Shown: in pieces, positions 1 to 7,419 of the stretch | How the letters are laid out: each line of letters starts with the position of its first letter | Numbering within the stretch: position 1 is the stretch's first letter | Origin: RFSX01 sp965230215 | GTDB taxonomy: Bacteria > Bacteroidota > Bacteroidia > Chitinophagales > Saprospiraceae | Length of the DNA: 64,000 bases | Reading direction: 5' to 3' | Assembly: GCA_965230215.1 (NCBI GenBank) | Contig: CBDDKN010000002.1 | Coordinates: forward strand, 124,001-188,000 | Translations under genes and position numbers: made by a program | The notes under the pieces: generated by a model | Told to the model about the DNA's origin: nothing | Databases searched by the model: none | The model's input: the letters and a program-made list of their open reading frames with translations, nothing else

Positions 1-220
1 GTGGGACAAATATAATAGTGGTATCAGCTCCTGCTTCAACAGCTTCGGCTACAGTGTTCCAGACTGGCTTGTCCAAATGAGTCTGTCCACCTTTGCCCGG
101 CGTTACTCCACCTATAACATTGGTTCCGTACTCTATCATTTGGGAGGCATGGAAAGTACCTTCCTTACCAGTAAATCCCTGTACAATAATCTTTGAATCC
201 TTGTTTACTAATACGCTCAT
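1..220 (-). CDS. sucD: Succinate-CoA ligase, alpha subunit (N-terminal part)
   Basis: The reverse strand from an ATG at 220 reads MSVLVNKDSKIIVQGFTGKE, followed by GGVTPGKGGQTHLDKPVWNT, the N-terminal CoA-binding Rossmann region of the succinyl-CoA synthetase alpha chain. The enzyme interconverts succinyl-CoA and succinate with nucleotide phosphorylation in the TCA cycle. Only about 73 residues lie in the window and the active-site histidine region is beyond the edge. It follows the divIC-like gene after 31 bases and may be cotranscribed with it. Confidence 0.93.
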   Translation of the reverse strand, partial: MSVLVNKDSKIIVQGFTGKEGTFHASQMIEYGTNVIGGVTPGKGGQTHLDKPVWNTVAEAVEAGADTTIIFVP

Positions 221-251
221 GTCTATTATCATTTTTCCGTTAGGGACGGAT

Positions 252-557
252 CTATTTAATCAATATTACTTCTTCATTTTCTTTATGAAAGAGGTATTTT
301 TCTCTTGCATACTTCTCAATATCACTATTGATGATCTCTCTTTCTTTCTTGGCTTCTTCAAGCTGCAATTCATAATCCAACTTTGCAGTTTCCAGTTTCT
401 TCAGCGTCTTGGACAATTTGAATTGATTGACCAGACTATATCTGTCCAGGAAACCGATCCATACACAAAATATAAGAACTGCGATGTTGTATTTGTTCAG
501 GAAAGCGCTTTGATTTCCTTTAGAACCTGACTTTAAAATCTTCTTACGTTTACTCAT
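252..557 (-). CDS. Septum formation initiator family protein (DivIC/FtsB-like)
   Basis: This small single-pass protein has a basic N-terminus, one hydrophobic segment (NIAVLIFCVWIGFLDRYSL) and a charged coiled coil rich in Glu and Lys, ending in YAREKYLFHKENEEVILIK, the typical tail of the DivIC/FtsB family. Members bridge the FtsQ/FtsL divisome subcomplex in the inner membrane. The chosen start is the ATG giving MSKRKK (about 101 residues). An upstream in-frame ATG at 593 would add 12 residues and cannot be excluded, because the likely promoter lies at 644-651. Placement just after eno is common in Bacteroidota. Confidence 0.85.
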   Translation of the reverse strand: MSKRKKILKSGSKGNQSAFLNKYNIAVLIFCVWIGFLDRYSLVNQFKLSKTLKKLETAKLDYELQLEEAKKEREIINSDIEKYAREKYLFHKENEEVILIK

Positions 558-643
558 ACCAAACTGATTATAACGGTTAAAACAATCCGTCATTTCAGGT
601 TGGTTGTGATAAAAACTGACTTAGGAATACTTCAAGTGCACTG

Positions 644-651
644 CAAAGATA
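644..651 (-). promoter_or_regulatory. Bacteroidota -7 box upstream of the divIC-like gene
   Basis: On the minus strand this reads TATCTTTG, an exact match to TAnnTTTG. It lies just downstream of the eno stop codon and about 50-90 bases before the two possible divIC starts. No convincing -33 TTG was identified. Confidence 0.45.
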
Positions 652-659
652 AAGTAAAT

Positions 660-1946
660 CTAAGACTTGATTATTTTTTTGCCTGGATAATAGGCCATCG
701 AGCCCAATTCTTCTTCTATCCTTAACAGTTGATTGTATTTGGCAATTCTATCTGATCTACTTGCACTACCGGTCTTAATCTGACCTGTATTCAATGCAAC
801 TGCAAGGTCTGCGATAGTGGTATCCTCAGTTTCTCCAGATCTGTGACTCATTACAGAAGTGAAGCTATGGCTTTTGGCCAAGCTTACTGCATCAATGGTT
901 TCAGACAAAGATCCAATCTGGTTTACCTTAATAAGAATCGAATTGGCAGCTGCCTCATCAATACCTCTCTGCAGTTTCTTTGTATTCGTGACAAACAAGT
1001 CATCTCCAACAAGCTGAACGCGATCACCGATAGCGGCATTGAGCTTTGACCAAGCTGCCCAGTCATCTTCATGAAGTCCATCCTCGATAGAAACGATAGG
1101 ATAATTATCTACCCAATCCTTCCAATAAGCAATCATATCATCTGAACTGAGTTTATCGCCAGTAGATTTATGAAAGTGGTATACTTTCTCTTCTTCATTA
1201 TAAAACTCTGATGCAGCAGCATCCATCGCGATATAAATATCTTCACCCGGTCTGAATCCAGCAGATTCGATGGATTGAAGAACTATTTCAATGGCTTCCT
1301 TATTTGATTTGATGTTGGGCGCAAATCCACCTTCATCACCCACATTGGTAGAGTAATTTTTGGACTTAAGCACCTTCTTAAGGTGGTGGAATACCTCAAC
1401 ACCCATCTTCAAGGCTTCAGAAAAACTTTCAGCTCCTAAAGGCATAATCATAAATTCCTGAAAATCGATACTGTTGTCTGCATGAGAACCACCGTTAAGG
1501 ATATTCATCATTGGCGCAGGTAAGGTATAGGCGTTTACACCTCCAATATATCTGTATAATGACTGACCAGATTCCTGTGCTGCGGCTTTAGCTACAGCCA
1601 GGGAAACCCCTAGAATGGCATTGGCTCCCAATACGGATTTATTCTCCGTACCATCCAGTCTCAACATTTTATCATCAATGAGTCTTTGCTCAAACACATT
1701 GTCACCGATTATTGCGCTAAGGATTGAGCTGTTTACATTGTTAACAGCTTTGCTTACACCTTTACCCATCCAATGGTTGGCATCAGCATCACGTAACTCA
1801 ACCGCCTCATACTTACCTGTAGAAGCACCAGATGGCACTGCTGCTCTTCCGAGGAAACCATTTTCAGTGATAATATCAACCTCAACAGTTGGATTACCTC
1901 TGGAATCAAGTATTTGTCTGGCCTTTACATCAGCTATAAAACTCAT
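660..1946 (-). CDS. eno: Enolase (phosphopyruvate hydratase)
   Basis: This 428-residue protein is full length and catalyses 2-phosphoglycerate to phosphoenolpyruvate in glycolysis. Visible family marks are the substrate loop GASTGKYEAVELRD (about 40-53), GGSHADNSIDFQEFMI, GDEGGFAP with the catalytic Glu, the metal ligands in IAMDAAASE, SIEDGL and GDDLFVTN, the catalytic Lys in ILIKVNQIGSLSET, and SHRSGETED near the C-terminus. Its ATG overlaps the carA stop by one base (TAATG), so the two genes are almost certainly translationally coupled in one transcript. Confidence 0.98.
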   Translation of the reverse strand: MSFIADVKARQILDSRGNPTVEVDIITENGFLGRAAVPSGASTGKYEAVELRDADANHWMGKGVSKAVNNVNSSILSAIIGDNVFEQRLIDDKMLRLDGTENKSVLGANAILGVSLAVAKAAAQESGQSLYRYIGGVNAYTLPAPMMNILNGGSHADNSIDFQEFMIMPLGAESFSEALKMGVEVFHHLKKVLKSKNYSTNVGDEGGFAPNIKSNKEAIEIVLQSIESAGFRPGEDIYIAMDAAASEFYNEEEKVYHFHKSTGDKLSSDDMIAYWKDWVDNYPIVSIEDGLHEDDWAAWSKLNAAIGDRVQLVGDDLFVTNTKKLQRGIDEAAANSILIKVNQIGSLSETIDAVSLAKSHSFTSVMSHRSGETEDTTIADLAVALNTGQIKTGSASRSDRIAKYNQLLRIEEELGSMAYYPGKKIIKS

Positions 1947-3055
1947 TATTTACTATTTCTTATTTGCTTAAAAAAATCGTCAAAAAGGTATCTGGAATCG
2001 TGTGGCCCAGGAGAAGACTCCGGGTGGTATTGTACAGAGAAAGCCTTGCTGTTCTTAACACGGATACCTTCTACAGTTTTATCATTGAGATTGAGATGTG
2101 TTATCTCAACTCTATCGCTGGCTTCTAATGCCTCAGGACTTACGCCAAAACCATGGTTCTGGCTTGTGATCTCACACTTTCCTGTCGATAGGTTCTTAAC
2201 AGGATGATTGATACCTCTGTGACCGTGATGCATCTTATATGTTGGAATATCGTTTGCCAGTGCCAATAACTGGTGTCCAAGGCATATACCAAACAAAGGC
2301 TTATCCTCACCCAACAATTGCTTGATGGTATCGACTGCATATTCCATTGATGCTGGATCTCCGGGGCCATTTGATAGAAAATATCCGTCAGCGTTGAAGG
2401 CTTTCAGATCTGCCACATCTGTCCTGGCGGGGAATACCTTAAGGTAGGCACCTCTTTCCGTCATGCATCGAAGGATATTCTTTTTTACACCATAATCCAA
2501 TACGGCTATACGTACATCTGAAGACTCATCTCCCAGCGTATAACTATCTTTTGTACTCACCTTAGATGCCAGCTCAAGACCTGCCATGGAAGGGATTTCC
2601 TTACATTGCTTTTTCAATACATTAAGGTCCATTTCGTCTGTAGATATCAGGCAATTCATAGCACCTTTGTCCCTGATATGTCTGACGATAGCGCGGGTAT
2701 CGACCTGGTGGATACACACAATCTTGTTGTCTTCAAAATACTTCTGGATATCTGAATCAGCCAATGGACGAGAATAGTCATTGGTGAAATTCTTACAGAC
2801 GAGGCCTGCAATCTGAATCTGATCAGATTCTACTTCAGCATCCTTAATTCCGTAATTGCCGATATGGGCATTGGTAGTCACCATAATCTGGCCGTGGTAA
2901 GAAGGGTCTGTAAATATTTCCTGGTATCCTGTCATACCGGTGTTAAAACAGATTTCGCCGGTTCCTATTCCTTTAAATCCGGCCGCTTTGCCTTTAAAGA
3001 CAGTACCATCTTCTAGCAGTAAGATGGCATCATATTCAGATGGGTTAGAATTCAT
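1946..3055 (-). CDS. carA: Carbamoyl-phosphate synthase, small (glutaminase) subunit
   Basis: This 369-residue protein supplies ammonia from glutamine to the CarB subunit for carbamoyl phosphate, feeding pyrimidine and arginine synthesis. The N-terminal CPSase small-chain domain holds EDGTVFKGKAAG and NTGMTGYQEIFTDPSY. The C-terminal class I amidotransferase domain has the nucleophile Cys in LFGICLGHQLLALA, followed by HGHRGINHPV, and the His-Glu pair in VQYHPESSPGPHDS. carB is not in the window. The gene heads the carA-eno unit behind the ribosomal terminator, a common Bacteroidota arrangement. Confidence 0.97.
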   Translation of the reverse strand: MNSNPSEYDAILLLEDGTVFKGKAAGFKGIGTGEICFNTGMTGYQEIFTDPSYHGQIMVTTNAHIGNYGIKDAEVESDQIQIAGLVCKNFTNDYSRPLADSDIQKYFEDNKIVCIHQVDTRAIVRHIRDKGAMNCLISTDEMDLNVLKKQCKEIPSMAGLELASKVSTKDSYTLGDESSDVRIAVLDYGVKKNILRCMTERGAYLKVFPARTDVADLKAFNADGYFLSNGPGDPASMEYAVDTIKQLLGEDKPLFGICLGHQLLALANDIPTYKMHHGHRGINHPVKNLSTGKCEITSQNHGFGVSPEALEASDRVEITHLNLNDKTVEGIRVKNSKAFSVQYHPESSPGPHDSRYLFDDFFKQIRNSK

Positions 3056-3071
3056 AGTGTCAAAATTCGCT

Positions 3072-3079
3072 CAAATATA
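3072..3079 (-). promoter_or_regulatory. Likely carA-eno promoter (-7 box)
   Basis: On the minus strand this is TATATTTG, an exact TAnnTTTG match, 16 bases before the carA ATG. It sits between the terminator of the ribosomal operon and carA, so carA-eno is likely an independent unit. No clear -33 TTG was seen at 19-20 bases. Confidence 0.55.
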
Positions 3080-3102
3080 AAAGTTTCGACTAATATGACT
3101 AT

Positions 3103-3142
3103 AAAATAAAAGGGCAATAACGCCGAAACATTATTGCCCTTT
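3103..3142 (-). terminator. Rho-independent terminator of the ribosomal protein operon
   Basis: A perfect 12-bp stem (AAAGGGCAATAA pairing with TTATTGCCCTTT) encloses a 10-base loop at 3121-3130. On the minus strand it is followed by TTTTATTTT. It lies 24 bases after the rplQ stop and before the carA promoter, so it closes the long translation operon. Confidence 0.88.
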
Positions 3143-3165
3143 ATGTAGATCATACAGGAATCAAT

Positions 3166-3633
3166 TTATTCTTCCTCCTGTTTTGCCTGTACTGGAGGTG
3201 TCTGAGCACCTGAAGACTTCTTCTTTCTTCTTCTACGAGATGTCTTCTTACCTTCTTTCGCATTTGTATATACGGTGTTGAAGTCAACAAATTCAATCAT
3301 CGCCATTTCAGCGCCATCTCCTTTTCTGAATCCAGTCTTAATAATTCTTGTGTAACCACCTGGTCTTTCACCAATCTTCTCAGCTATAGGACCAAATAAT
3401 TCTTTGATCGCCTCTTTATTCTGAAGGTGAGAGAAAACAGTACGCTGGTTATGAACACTATTCAGTTTCGCCTTTGTTACAAGAGGCTCGATATACACGC
3501 GCAACGCTTTAGCCTTAGCTAAAGTAGTGTTGATACGTTTGTGTTCAATTAGTGAGTTTGAAAGGTTCATAAGAAGTGCTCTTCTGTGTCCTTTCTTTCT
3601 GCTGAGGTGGTTAAATTTCTTTCCGTGTCTCAT
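3166..3633 (-). CDS. rplQ: 50S ribosomal protein L17
   Basis: The 155-residue protein begins MRHGKKFNHLSRKKGHRRAL, the invariant L17 N-terminus, and keeps GGYTRIIKTGFRKGDGAEMA. After about residue 125 it carries a basic then acidic low-complexity tail (SRRRRKKKSSG... ending QEEE), longer than the E. coli protein but usual in Bacteroidota. It is the last gene of the operon, 120 bases after rpoA and just before the terminator. Confidence 0.97.
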   Translation of the reverse strand: MRHGKKFNHLSRKKGHRRALLMNLSNSLIEHKRINTTLAKAKALRVYIEPLVTKAKLNSVHNQRTVFSHLQNKEAIKELFGPIAEKIGERPGGYTRIIKTGFRKGDGAEMAMIEFVDFNTVYTNAKEGKKTSRRRRKKKSSGAQTPPVQAKQEEE

Positions 3634-3657
3634 GATAATAATTTGGTATCACTTTCA

Positions 3658-3692
3658 TCGGATAGTCAACAGGCCTTTATAAAAATATCCGA
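3658..3692 (-). other. Imperfectly understood stem-loop between rpoA and rplQ
   Basis: A 7-bp inverted repeat (TCGGATA and TATCCGA) with a 21-base loop lies in the 120-base rpoA-rplQ gap, about 25 bases before the rplQ ATG. No T-run follows on the minus strand, so it is not a standard terminator. It could be a processing or regulatory structure, but chance pairing is possible. Confidence 0.3.
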
Positions 3693-3753
3693 CTTGGGTT
3701 AATACAATTTAAAATAATAGAATCCTTTTGGGCCTATGCGATTCCTTTACAAA

Positions 3754-4752
3754 TTACTCTTCGTCCAATTTATACTTGGATAGGTCCATACCGAATGTAA
3801 GACCTTTGTTTTGCAACAGTTCTTCGATCTCGACAAGTGATTTCTTACCGAAGTTTCTGAACTTCAACAACTCGTTGGTATCGTACTTAACCATTTCACC
3901 TAGTGTATTGATCTTAGCTGCTTTAAGACAGTTGTATGCTCTAACAGAAAGATCAAGATCCTCTAGAGGTGTTTTCAACAACTTGCGCATGTGCAAGATA
4001 TGCTCATCTACGATATCATCTTCTCTTCCTTTATCGGTATCGAAAGTGATGTTTTCGTCTGTAACAAGCATAAGGTGCTGAATAAGGATTCTAGAAGCTT
4101 CTTTTACAGCATCTTCAGGATGGATAGTTCCATCTGTTTTTATATCAATGGTTAATTTCTCATAATCCGTACGCTGTCCTACCCTTGTACTCTCTACTTT
4201 GTAAGCAACGTTCTTGATTGGAGTATATATCGCATCAACTGGAATAACACCGATAGGTGCATCCTTAGAAAGCGTTTCAGAAGCAGGCACATATCCTCTG
4301 CCTTTGCTCACTGTCAATTCCATTTCAAGGTTGACGCTAGAGTCCATGCGACAGATAACGAGATCAGGGTTTGTAACCTTGAACACGTTTGTATGCGCTT
4401 CGATATCAGCAGCAGTCAATTGATCTTTACCACTGATTGTAAGGTATATTTTCTCAGAGTCAGACTCTGATAATTCGATTTCAGGCTTAAGTCTTACCTG
4501 CTTGATGTTTAGGATGATGTCAACTACATCTTCTACAACACCTTTGATGGTAGAAAACTCATGGTCAACACCTGCTATTCTGATAGCAGAAATGGAATAG
4601 CCTTCAAGGGAAGACAGGAGTACTCTTCTTAGAGAGTTTCCGATTGTCTGTCCGAAACCAGGCTCCAAAGGTTTGAATTCGAAAGTACCATCGAAATCAT
4701 CAGCCTTTGTAAGAATTATTTTGTTGGGTCTCTGAAAGTTTAATATACTCAT
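3754..4752 (-). CDS. rpoA: DNA-directed RNA polymerase subunit alpha
   Basis: This 332-residue protein has the alpha N-terminal dimerisation domain (FEPLxPGFGQTIGNSLRRVLLSSLEGYSI-type motif around residues 26-57, and GRGYVPA) and the alpha C-terminal DNA-binding domain (LSVRAYNCLKAAKINTLGEM, FRNFGKKSLVEIEELL). It scaffolds RNA polymerase assembly and contacts UP elements and activators. It lies between rpsD and rplQ; a terminator-like hairpin in the 72 bases upstream may reduce its transcription relative to the ribosomal genes. Confidence 0.98.
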   Translation of the reverse strand: MSILNFQRPNKIILTKADDFDGTFEFKPLEPGFGQTIGNSLRRVLLSSLEGYSISAIRIAGVDHEFSTIKGVVEDVVDIILNIKQVRLKPEIELSESDSEKIYLTISGKDQLTAADIEAHTNVFKVTNPDLVICRMDSSVNLEMELTVSKGRGYVPASETLSKDAPIGVIPVDAIYTPIKNVAYKVESTRVGQRTDYEKLTIDIKTDGTIHPEDAVKEASRILIQHLMLVTDENITFDTDKGREDDIVDEHILHMRKLLKTPLEDLDLSVRAYNCLKAAKINTLGEMVKYDTNELLKFRNFGKKSLVEIEELLQNKGLTFGMDLSKYKLDEE

Positions 4753-4775
4753 GAGTTATTTAGTTCGCTGGATTT

Positions 4776-4810
4776 AAAAAATCTGCCTTTTGCAACTTCT
4801 GCAAAAGGCA
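4776..4810 (-). terminator. Terminator-like hairpin (possible attenuator) between rpsD and rpoA
   Basis: A perfect 11-bp stem, TGCCTTTTGCA (4784-4794) with TGCAAAAGGCA (4800-4810), encloses a 5-base loop. On the minus strand it is followed by GA and six T (4776-4781 on the plus strand are A). This is the layout of an intrinsic terminator, yet rpoA and rplQ lie downstream with no obvious promoter between, so partial termination is the simplest reading. Confidence 0.65.
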
Positions 4811-4824
4811 TGTTAGGGTAAACT

Positions 4825-5436
4825 CTACTTAGAATACAATTCGACAATCAACTGTTCATTGATGTTCTCAGGAATGGCATCCCTATTAGGATACTCAAGG
4901 AATTTACCTTCCATTCTTTCAGGATTCCATTCCAACCATGCCCATTTGCGTACATCAGACTTGGCACTAACAGAGTTGTTAATAGCCTCCATGTGTCTTG
5001 ATTTGTTTCTTACTGAAACAACGTCACCAGGCTTAAGTCTGTATGATGGAATGTTTGTTAGAACACCATTAACCAGGATATGCTTGTGGGAAACAAGTTG
5101 TCTCGCACCTCTTCTTGTTGGCGCAATACCCAATCTGTAAACGGTATTGTCCAATCTTGCTTCAAGGTACTGAAGTAGAACTTCACCAGTTACACCTGAT
5201 TTTCTTGACGCAGCTTCGAACAAGTTACGGAACTGTCTTTCAAGTACACCATAAGTGTATTTGGCTTTTTGTTTCTCGTTCAACTGGATAGCATAGTTTG
5301 ATTTTTGCTTCCTTCTTTTAGAAGGTCCATGCTGCCCAGGAGGGTATTTTCTTTTTTCGAAACTTCTATCCGGTCCAAAGATGGGATCTCCAAATTTCCT
5401 CGCCATCTTCGTAGTAGGTCCTGTATATCTAGCCAT
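4825..5436 (-). CDS. rpsD: 30S ribosomal protein S4
   Basis: This 203-residue primary 16S rRNA-binding protein starts MARYTGPTTKMARKFGDPIF, contains YPPGQHG and the S4 RNA-binding fold (YLEARLDNTVYRLGIA, HKHILVNG). It lacks the N-terminal zinc cysteines, so it is the C-minus form. In E. coli, S4 represses its own operon; the adjacent hairpin before rpoA is therefore of interest, but no S4 target structure was identified here. Confidence 0.98.
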   Translation of the reverse strand: MARYTGPTTKMARKFGDPIFGPDRSFEKRKYPPGQHGPSKRRKQKSNYAIQLNEKQKAKYTYGVLERQFRNLFEAASRKSGVTGEVLLQYLEARLDNTVYRLGIAPTRRGARQLVSHKHILVNGVLTNIPSYRLKPGDVVSVRNKSRHMEAINNSVSAKSDVRKWAWLEWNPERMEGKFLEYPNRDAIPENINEQLIVELYSK

Positions 5437-5468
5437 TTAACTAAATGCTTTTGTGGATTTTCAATTGA

Positions 5469-5855
5469 TTAAACTCTTCGTCTTTTTGGCGGACGACAGC
5501 CATTGTGTGGAAGAGGTGTAACGTCTTTGATGCGCGTAATCTTAATACCAACCTCATCGATTGCTCTTATAGCAGATTCACGACCAGCACCAGGTCCTTT
5601 TACCAATACTTCCGCATATCTCATTCCGGCATCATAAGCTACTTGAGCAGCATCTTTTGCCGCTATCTGAGCTGCAAAAGGAGTGTTCTTCTTTGAACCT
5701 CTGAAACCAGCCTTACCTGCAGAAGACCAAGAGATAACCTGACCTTGCTTGTTGGTAAGAGATATAATAATGTTGTTGAAGCTTGCTTTAATGTAAGCAA
5801 GACCTTCCGGCTCAACATGTACCTTTCTTTTCTTAGCCTTTTTTGCTTTTGCCAT
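5469..5855 (-). CDS. rpsK: 30S ribosomal protein S11
   Basis: This 128-residue platform protein shows AYIKASFNNIIISLTN, SSAGKAGFRGSKKNTPFAAQ, the conserved KGPGAGRESAIRAI and the C-terminal TPLPHNGCRPPKRRRV. It binds 16S rRNA near the mRNA exit. It is separated from rpsM by 8 bases and from rpsD by 32 bases within the operon. Confidence 0.98.
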   Translation of the reverse strand: MAKAKKAKKRKVHVEPEGLAYIKASFNNIIISLTNKQGQVISWSSAGKAGFRGSKKNTPFAAQIAAKDAAQVAYDAGMRYAEVLVKGPGAGRESAIRAIDEVGIKITRIKDVTPLPHNGCRPPKRRRV

Positions 5856-5863
5856 GCTATATA

Positions 5864-6241
5864 TTATTTAGTAGCTTTTTTCTTGTTAGCAACAGTCTTT
5901 TTCTTACCCTTTCTGGTTCTTGCGTTCGTTTGCGTACGCTGACCTCTTACCGGTAAACCTCTTCTGTGTCTCAAACCTCTGTAAGATGCAATATCCATCA
6001 AACGCTTGATGTTCATCTGTACTTCAGATCTTAACTCACCCTCTACCGTATAATCATTTTGGATCATTTTGGTAAGAGTCTTCACGTTATCATCCGACCA
6101 GTCGTTTACCTTGGTATTTTCGTCAATACCAGCTTTCGATAGAATCTCAGAAGCCTTAGAACTTCCGATTCCATAGATATAGGTAAGGCCTACAACGCCT
6201 CTCTTGTTTTTAGGTAAATCTACACCTGCTATCCTTGCCAT
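5864..6241 (-). CDS. rpsM: 30S ribosomal protein S13
   Basis: The 125-residue S13 begins MARIAGVDLPKNKRGVVGLT and has the IYGIG helix-turn motif, the GLRHRRGLPVRGQRTQTNAR signature and a Lys-rich C-terminal tail that reaches the P-site tRNA. It is one base from rpmJ and 8 bases from rpsK. Confidence 0.98.
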   Translation of the reverse strand: MARIAGVDLPKNKRGVVGLTYIYGIGSSKASEILSKAGIDENTKVNDWSDDNVKTLTKMIQNDYTVEGELRSEVQMNIKRLMDIASYRGLRHRRGLPVRGQRTQTNARTRKGKKKTVANKKKATK

Positions 6242-6242
6242 A

Positions 6243-6359
6243 TTAACCTTGTCTTTGTTTGAACCTAGGGTTCTTTTTGTTAATTACATAAAGCTTACCC
6301 TTCCTTCTCACGATCTTGCAATCTGCAGATCTCTTCTTTATTGATGCTTTAACTTTCAT
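6243..6359 (-). CDS. rpmJ: 50S ribosomal protein L36
   Basis: The minus strand from the ATG at 6359 gives a 38-residue protein that starts MKVKASIKKRSADCKIVRRK and ends NPRFKQRQG, clearly L36. Only one Cys remains: the other zinc-ribbon ligands are replaced by Ser, Asn and Phe, so it is a zinc-free version. It lies in the standard place between infA and rpsM, with one base separating it from infA. Confidence 0.96.
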   Translation of the reverse strand: MKVKASIKKRSADCKIVRRKGKLYVINKKNPRFKQRQG

Positions 6360-6360
6360 A

Positions 6361-6579
6361 TTATTTATATCTGTATGTTATCCTTCCTCTTGTAAGGTCA
6401 TAAGGTGACATTTCCACTGCCACTTTATCACCAGGCAGAATACGAATGTAATGCATACGCATTTTGCCAGAAATTGTTGCTACGATAAGGTGATCGTTCT
6501 CCAATCTTACCCTAAACATAGCGTTCGATAGTGCCTCTTCAATAATTCCGTCCTGCTGTATTAAGTCTTTTTTAGCCAT
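6361..6579 (-). CDS. infA: Translation initiation factor IF-1
   Basis: This 72-residue OB-fold protein starts MAKKDLIQQDGIIEEALSNA and contains VRLENDHLIVATISGKMRMHYIRI and LTRGRITYRYK, all standard for IF-1. It occupies the ribosomal A site during initiation. Its ATG directly abuts the map stop codon. Confidence 0.98.
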   Translation of the reverse strand: MAKKDLIQQDGIIEEALSNAMFRVRLENDHLIVATISGKMRMHYIRILPGDKVAVEMSPYDLTRGRITYRYK

Positions 6580-7410
6580 CTAAAAATTTTGGAGTGCAAA
6601 TATCGATTTTTTTAAGGAAATATTCCTGATTTCAGGATTATTTTTTATAGCGTCCACAATCAGAGTATGATCCGATAATGTCTCAGTTTTTTCATCTGTA
6701 ATGGCTATTGTGTGCTCATAGTGTGCCGATGGTTTGCCATCTTTTGTAATAATGGTCCATCCATCTTTAGCCTGACGCACTTGTTTCACACCCATGTTGA
6801 TCATCGGTTCTATGGCTATTACCAAACCTGATTTGATCTTGGGTCCTCTACCCTTCTTTCCATAATTGGGTACTTCAGGCGGCTCGTGCAAGTTTCTTCC
6901 TATACCGTGTCCTACGAGTTCACGAACCACAGTAAAGGATTCCGCTTCGGCATGTGTCTGAATTGCATTTGAAATATCACCAATTCTGTTCCCAACCTTG
7001 GCTTCTGCAATTCCTTTATACAGACTTTCATTCGTCGTATTAAGGAGATGCATAACTTCCTCTGACACTTCAGGCATTGCAAAAGTAAATGCTGAGTCAC
7101 CAAAATAGCCATTCATCAATACACCACAATCGATGCTGAGAATATCTGTATCGCTGAACCCTTCACCGGTTGGAATACCGTGTACAACGGCATCATTTGA
7201 TGATATACAAAGCGTGCCAGGAAACCCCTGGTAACCTTTGAATGCAGGAACAGCTCCATGATCTCTGATAAATGTCTCTGCCAGTTTGTCAATTTCCAAA
7301 CCCGTCATTCCGGGTTTTAATACTGAAGCCACATGGGATAATGTCTTGGATACAAGCAAACAACTTTGCCTGATCAATTCAATCTCCTCTTGTGTTTTCA
7401 ATTGAACCAT
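6580..7410 (-). CDS. map: Type I methionine aminopeptidase
   Basis: The protein (276 residues from the ATG at 7410) removes N-terminal Met from nascent chains. Five metal ligands are visible: two Asp in LSIDCGVLMNGYFGDSAF, His in VGHGIGRNLHEPP, Glu in IAIEPMINMG and Glu in HYEHTIAI. A TTG at 7419, next to the secY stop, would add three residues, but the ATG is the better start. The gene sits between secY and infA as in many Bacteroidota. Confidence 0.97.
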   Translation of the reverse strand: MVQLKTQEEIELIRQSCLLVSKTLSHVASVLKPGMTGLEIDKLAETFIRDHGAVPAFKGYQGFPGTLCISSNDAVVHGIPTGEGFSDTDILSIDCGVLMNGYFGDSAFTFAMPEVSEEVMHLLNTTNESLYKGIAEAKVGNRIGDISNAIQTHAEAESFTVVRELVGHGIGRNLHEPPEVPNYGKKGRGPKIKSGLVIAIEPMINMGVKQVRQAKDGWTIITKDGKPSAHYEHTIAITDEKTETLSDHTLIVDAIKNNPEIRNISLKKSIFALQNF

Positions 7411-7419
7411 AATGTACAA

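Noticed and set aside
93..530. Plus-strand reading frame across sucD and the divIC-like gene
   Set aside because: It is antisense to two well-supported genes and has no recognisable features.
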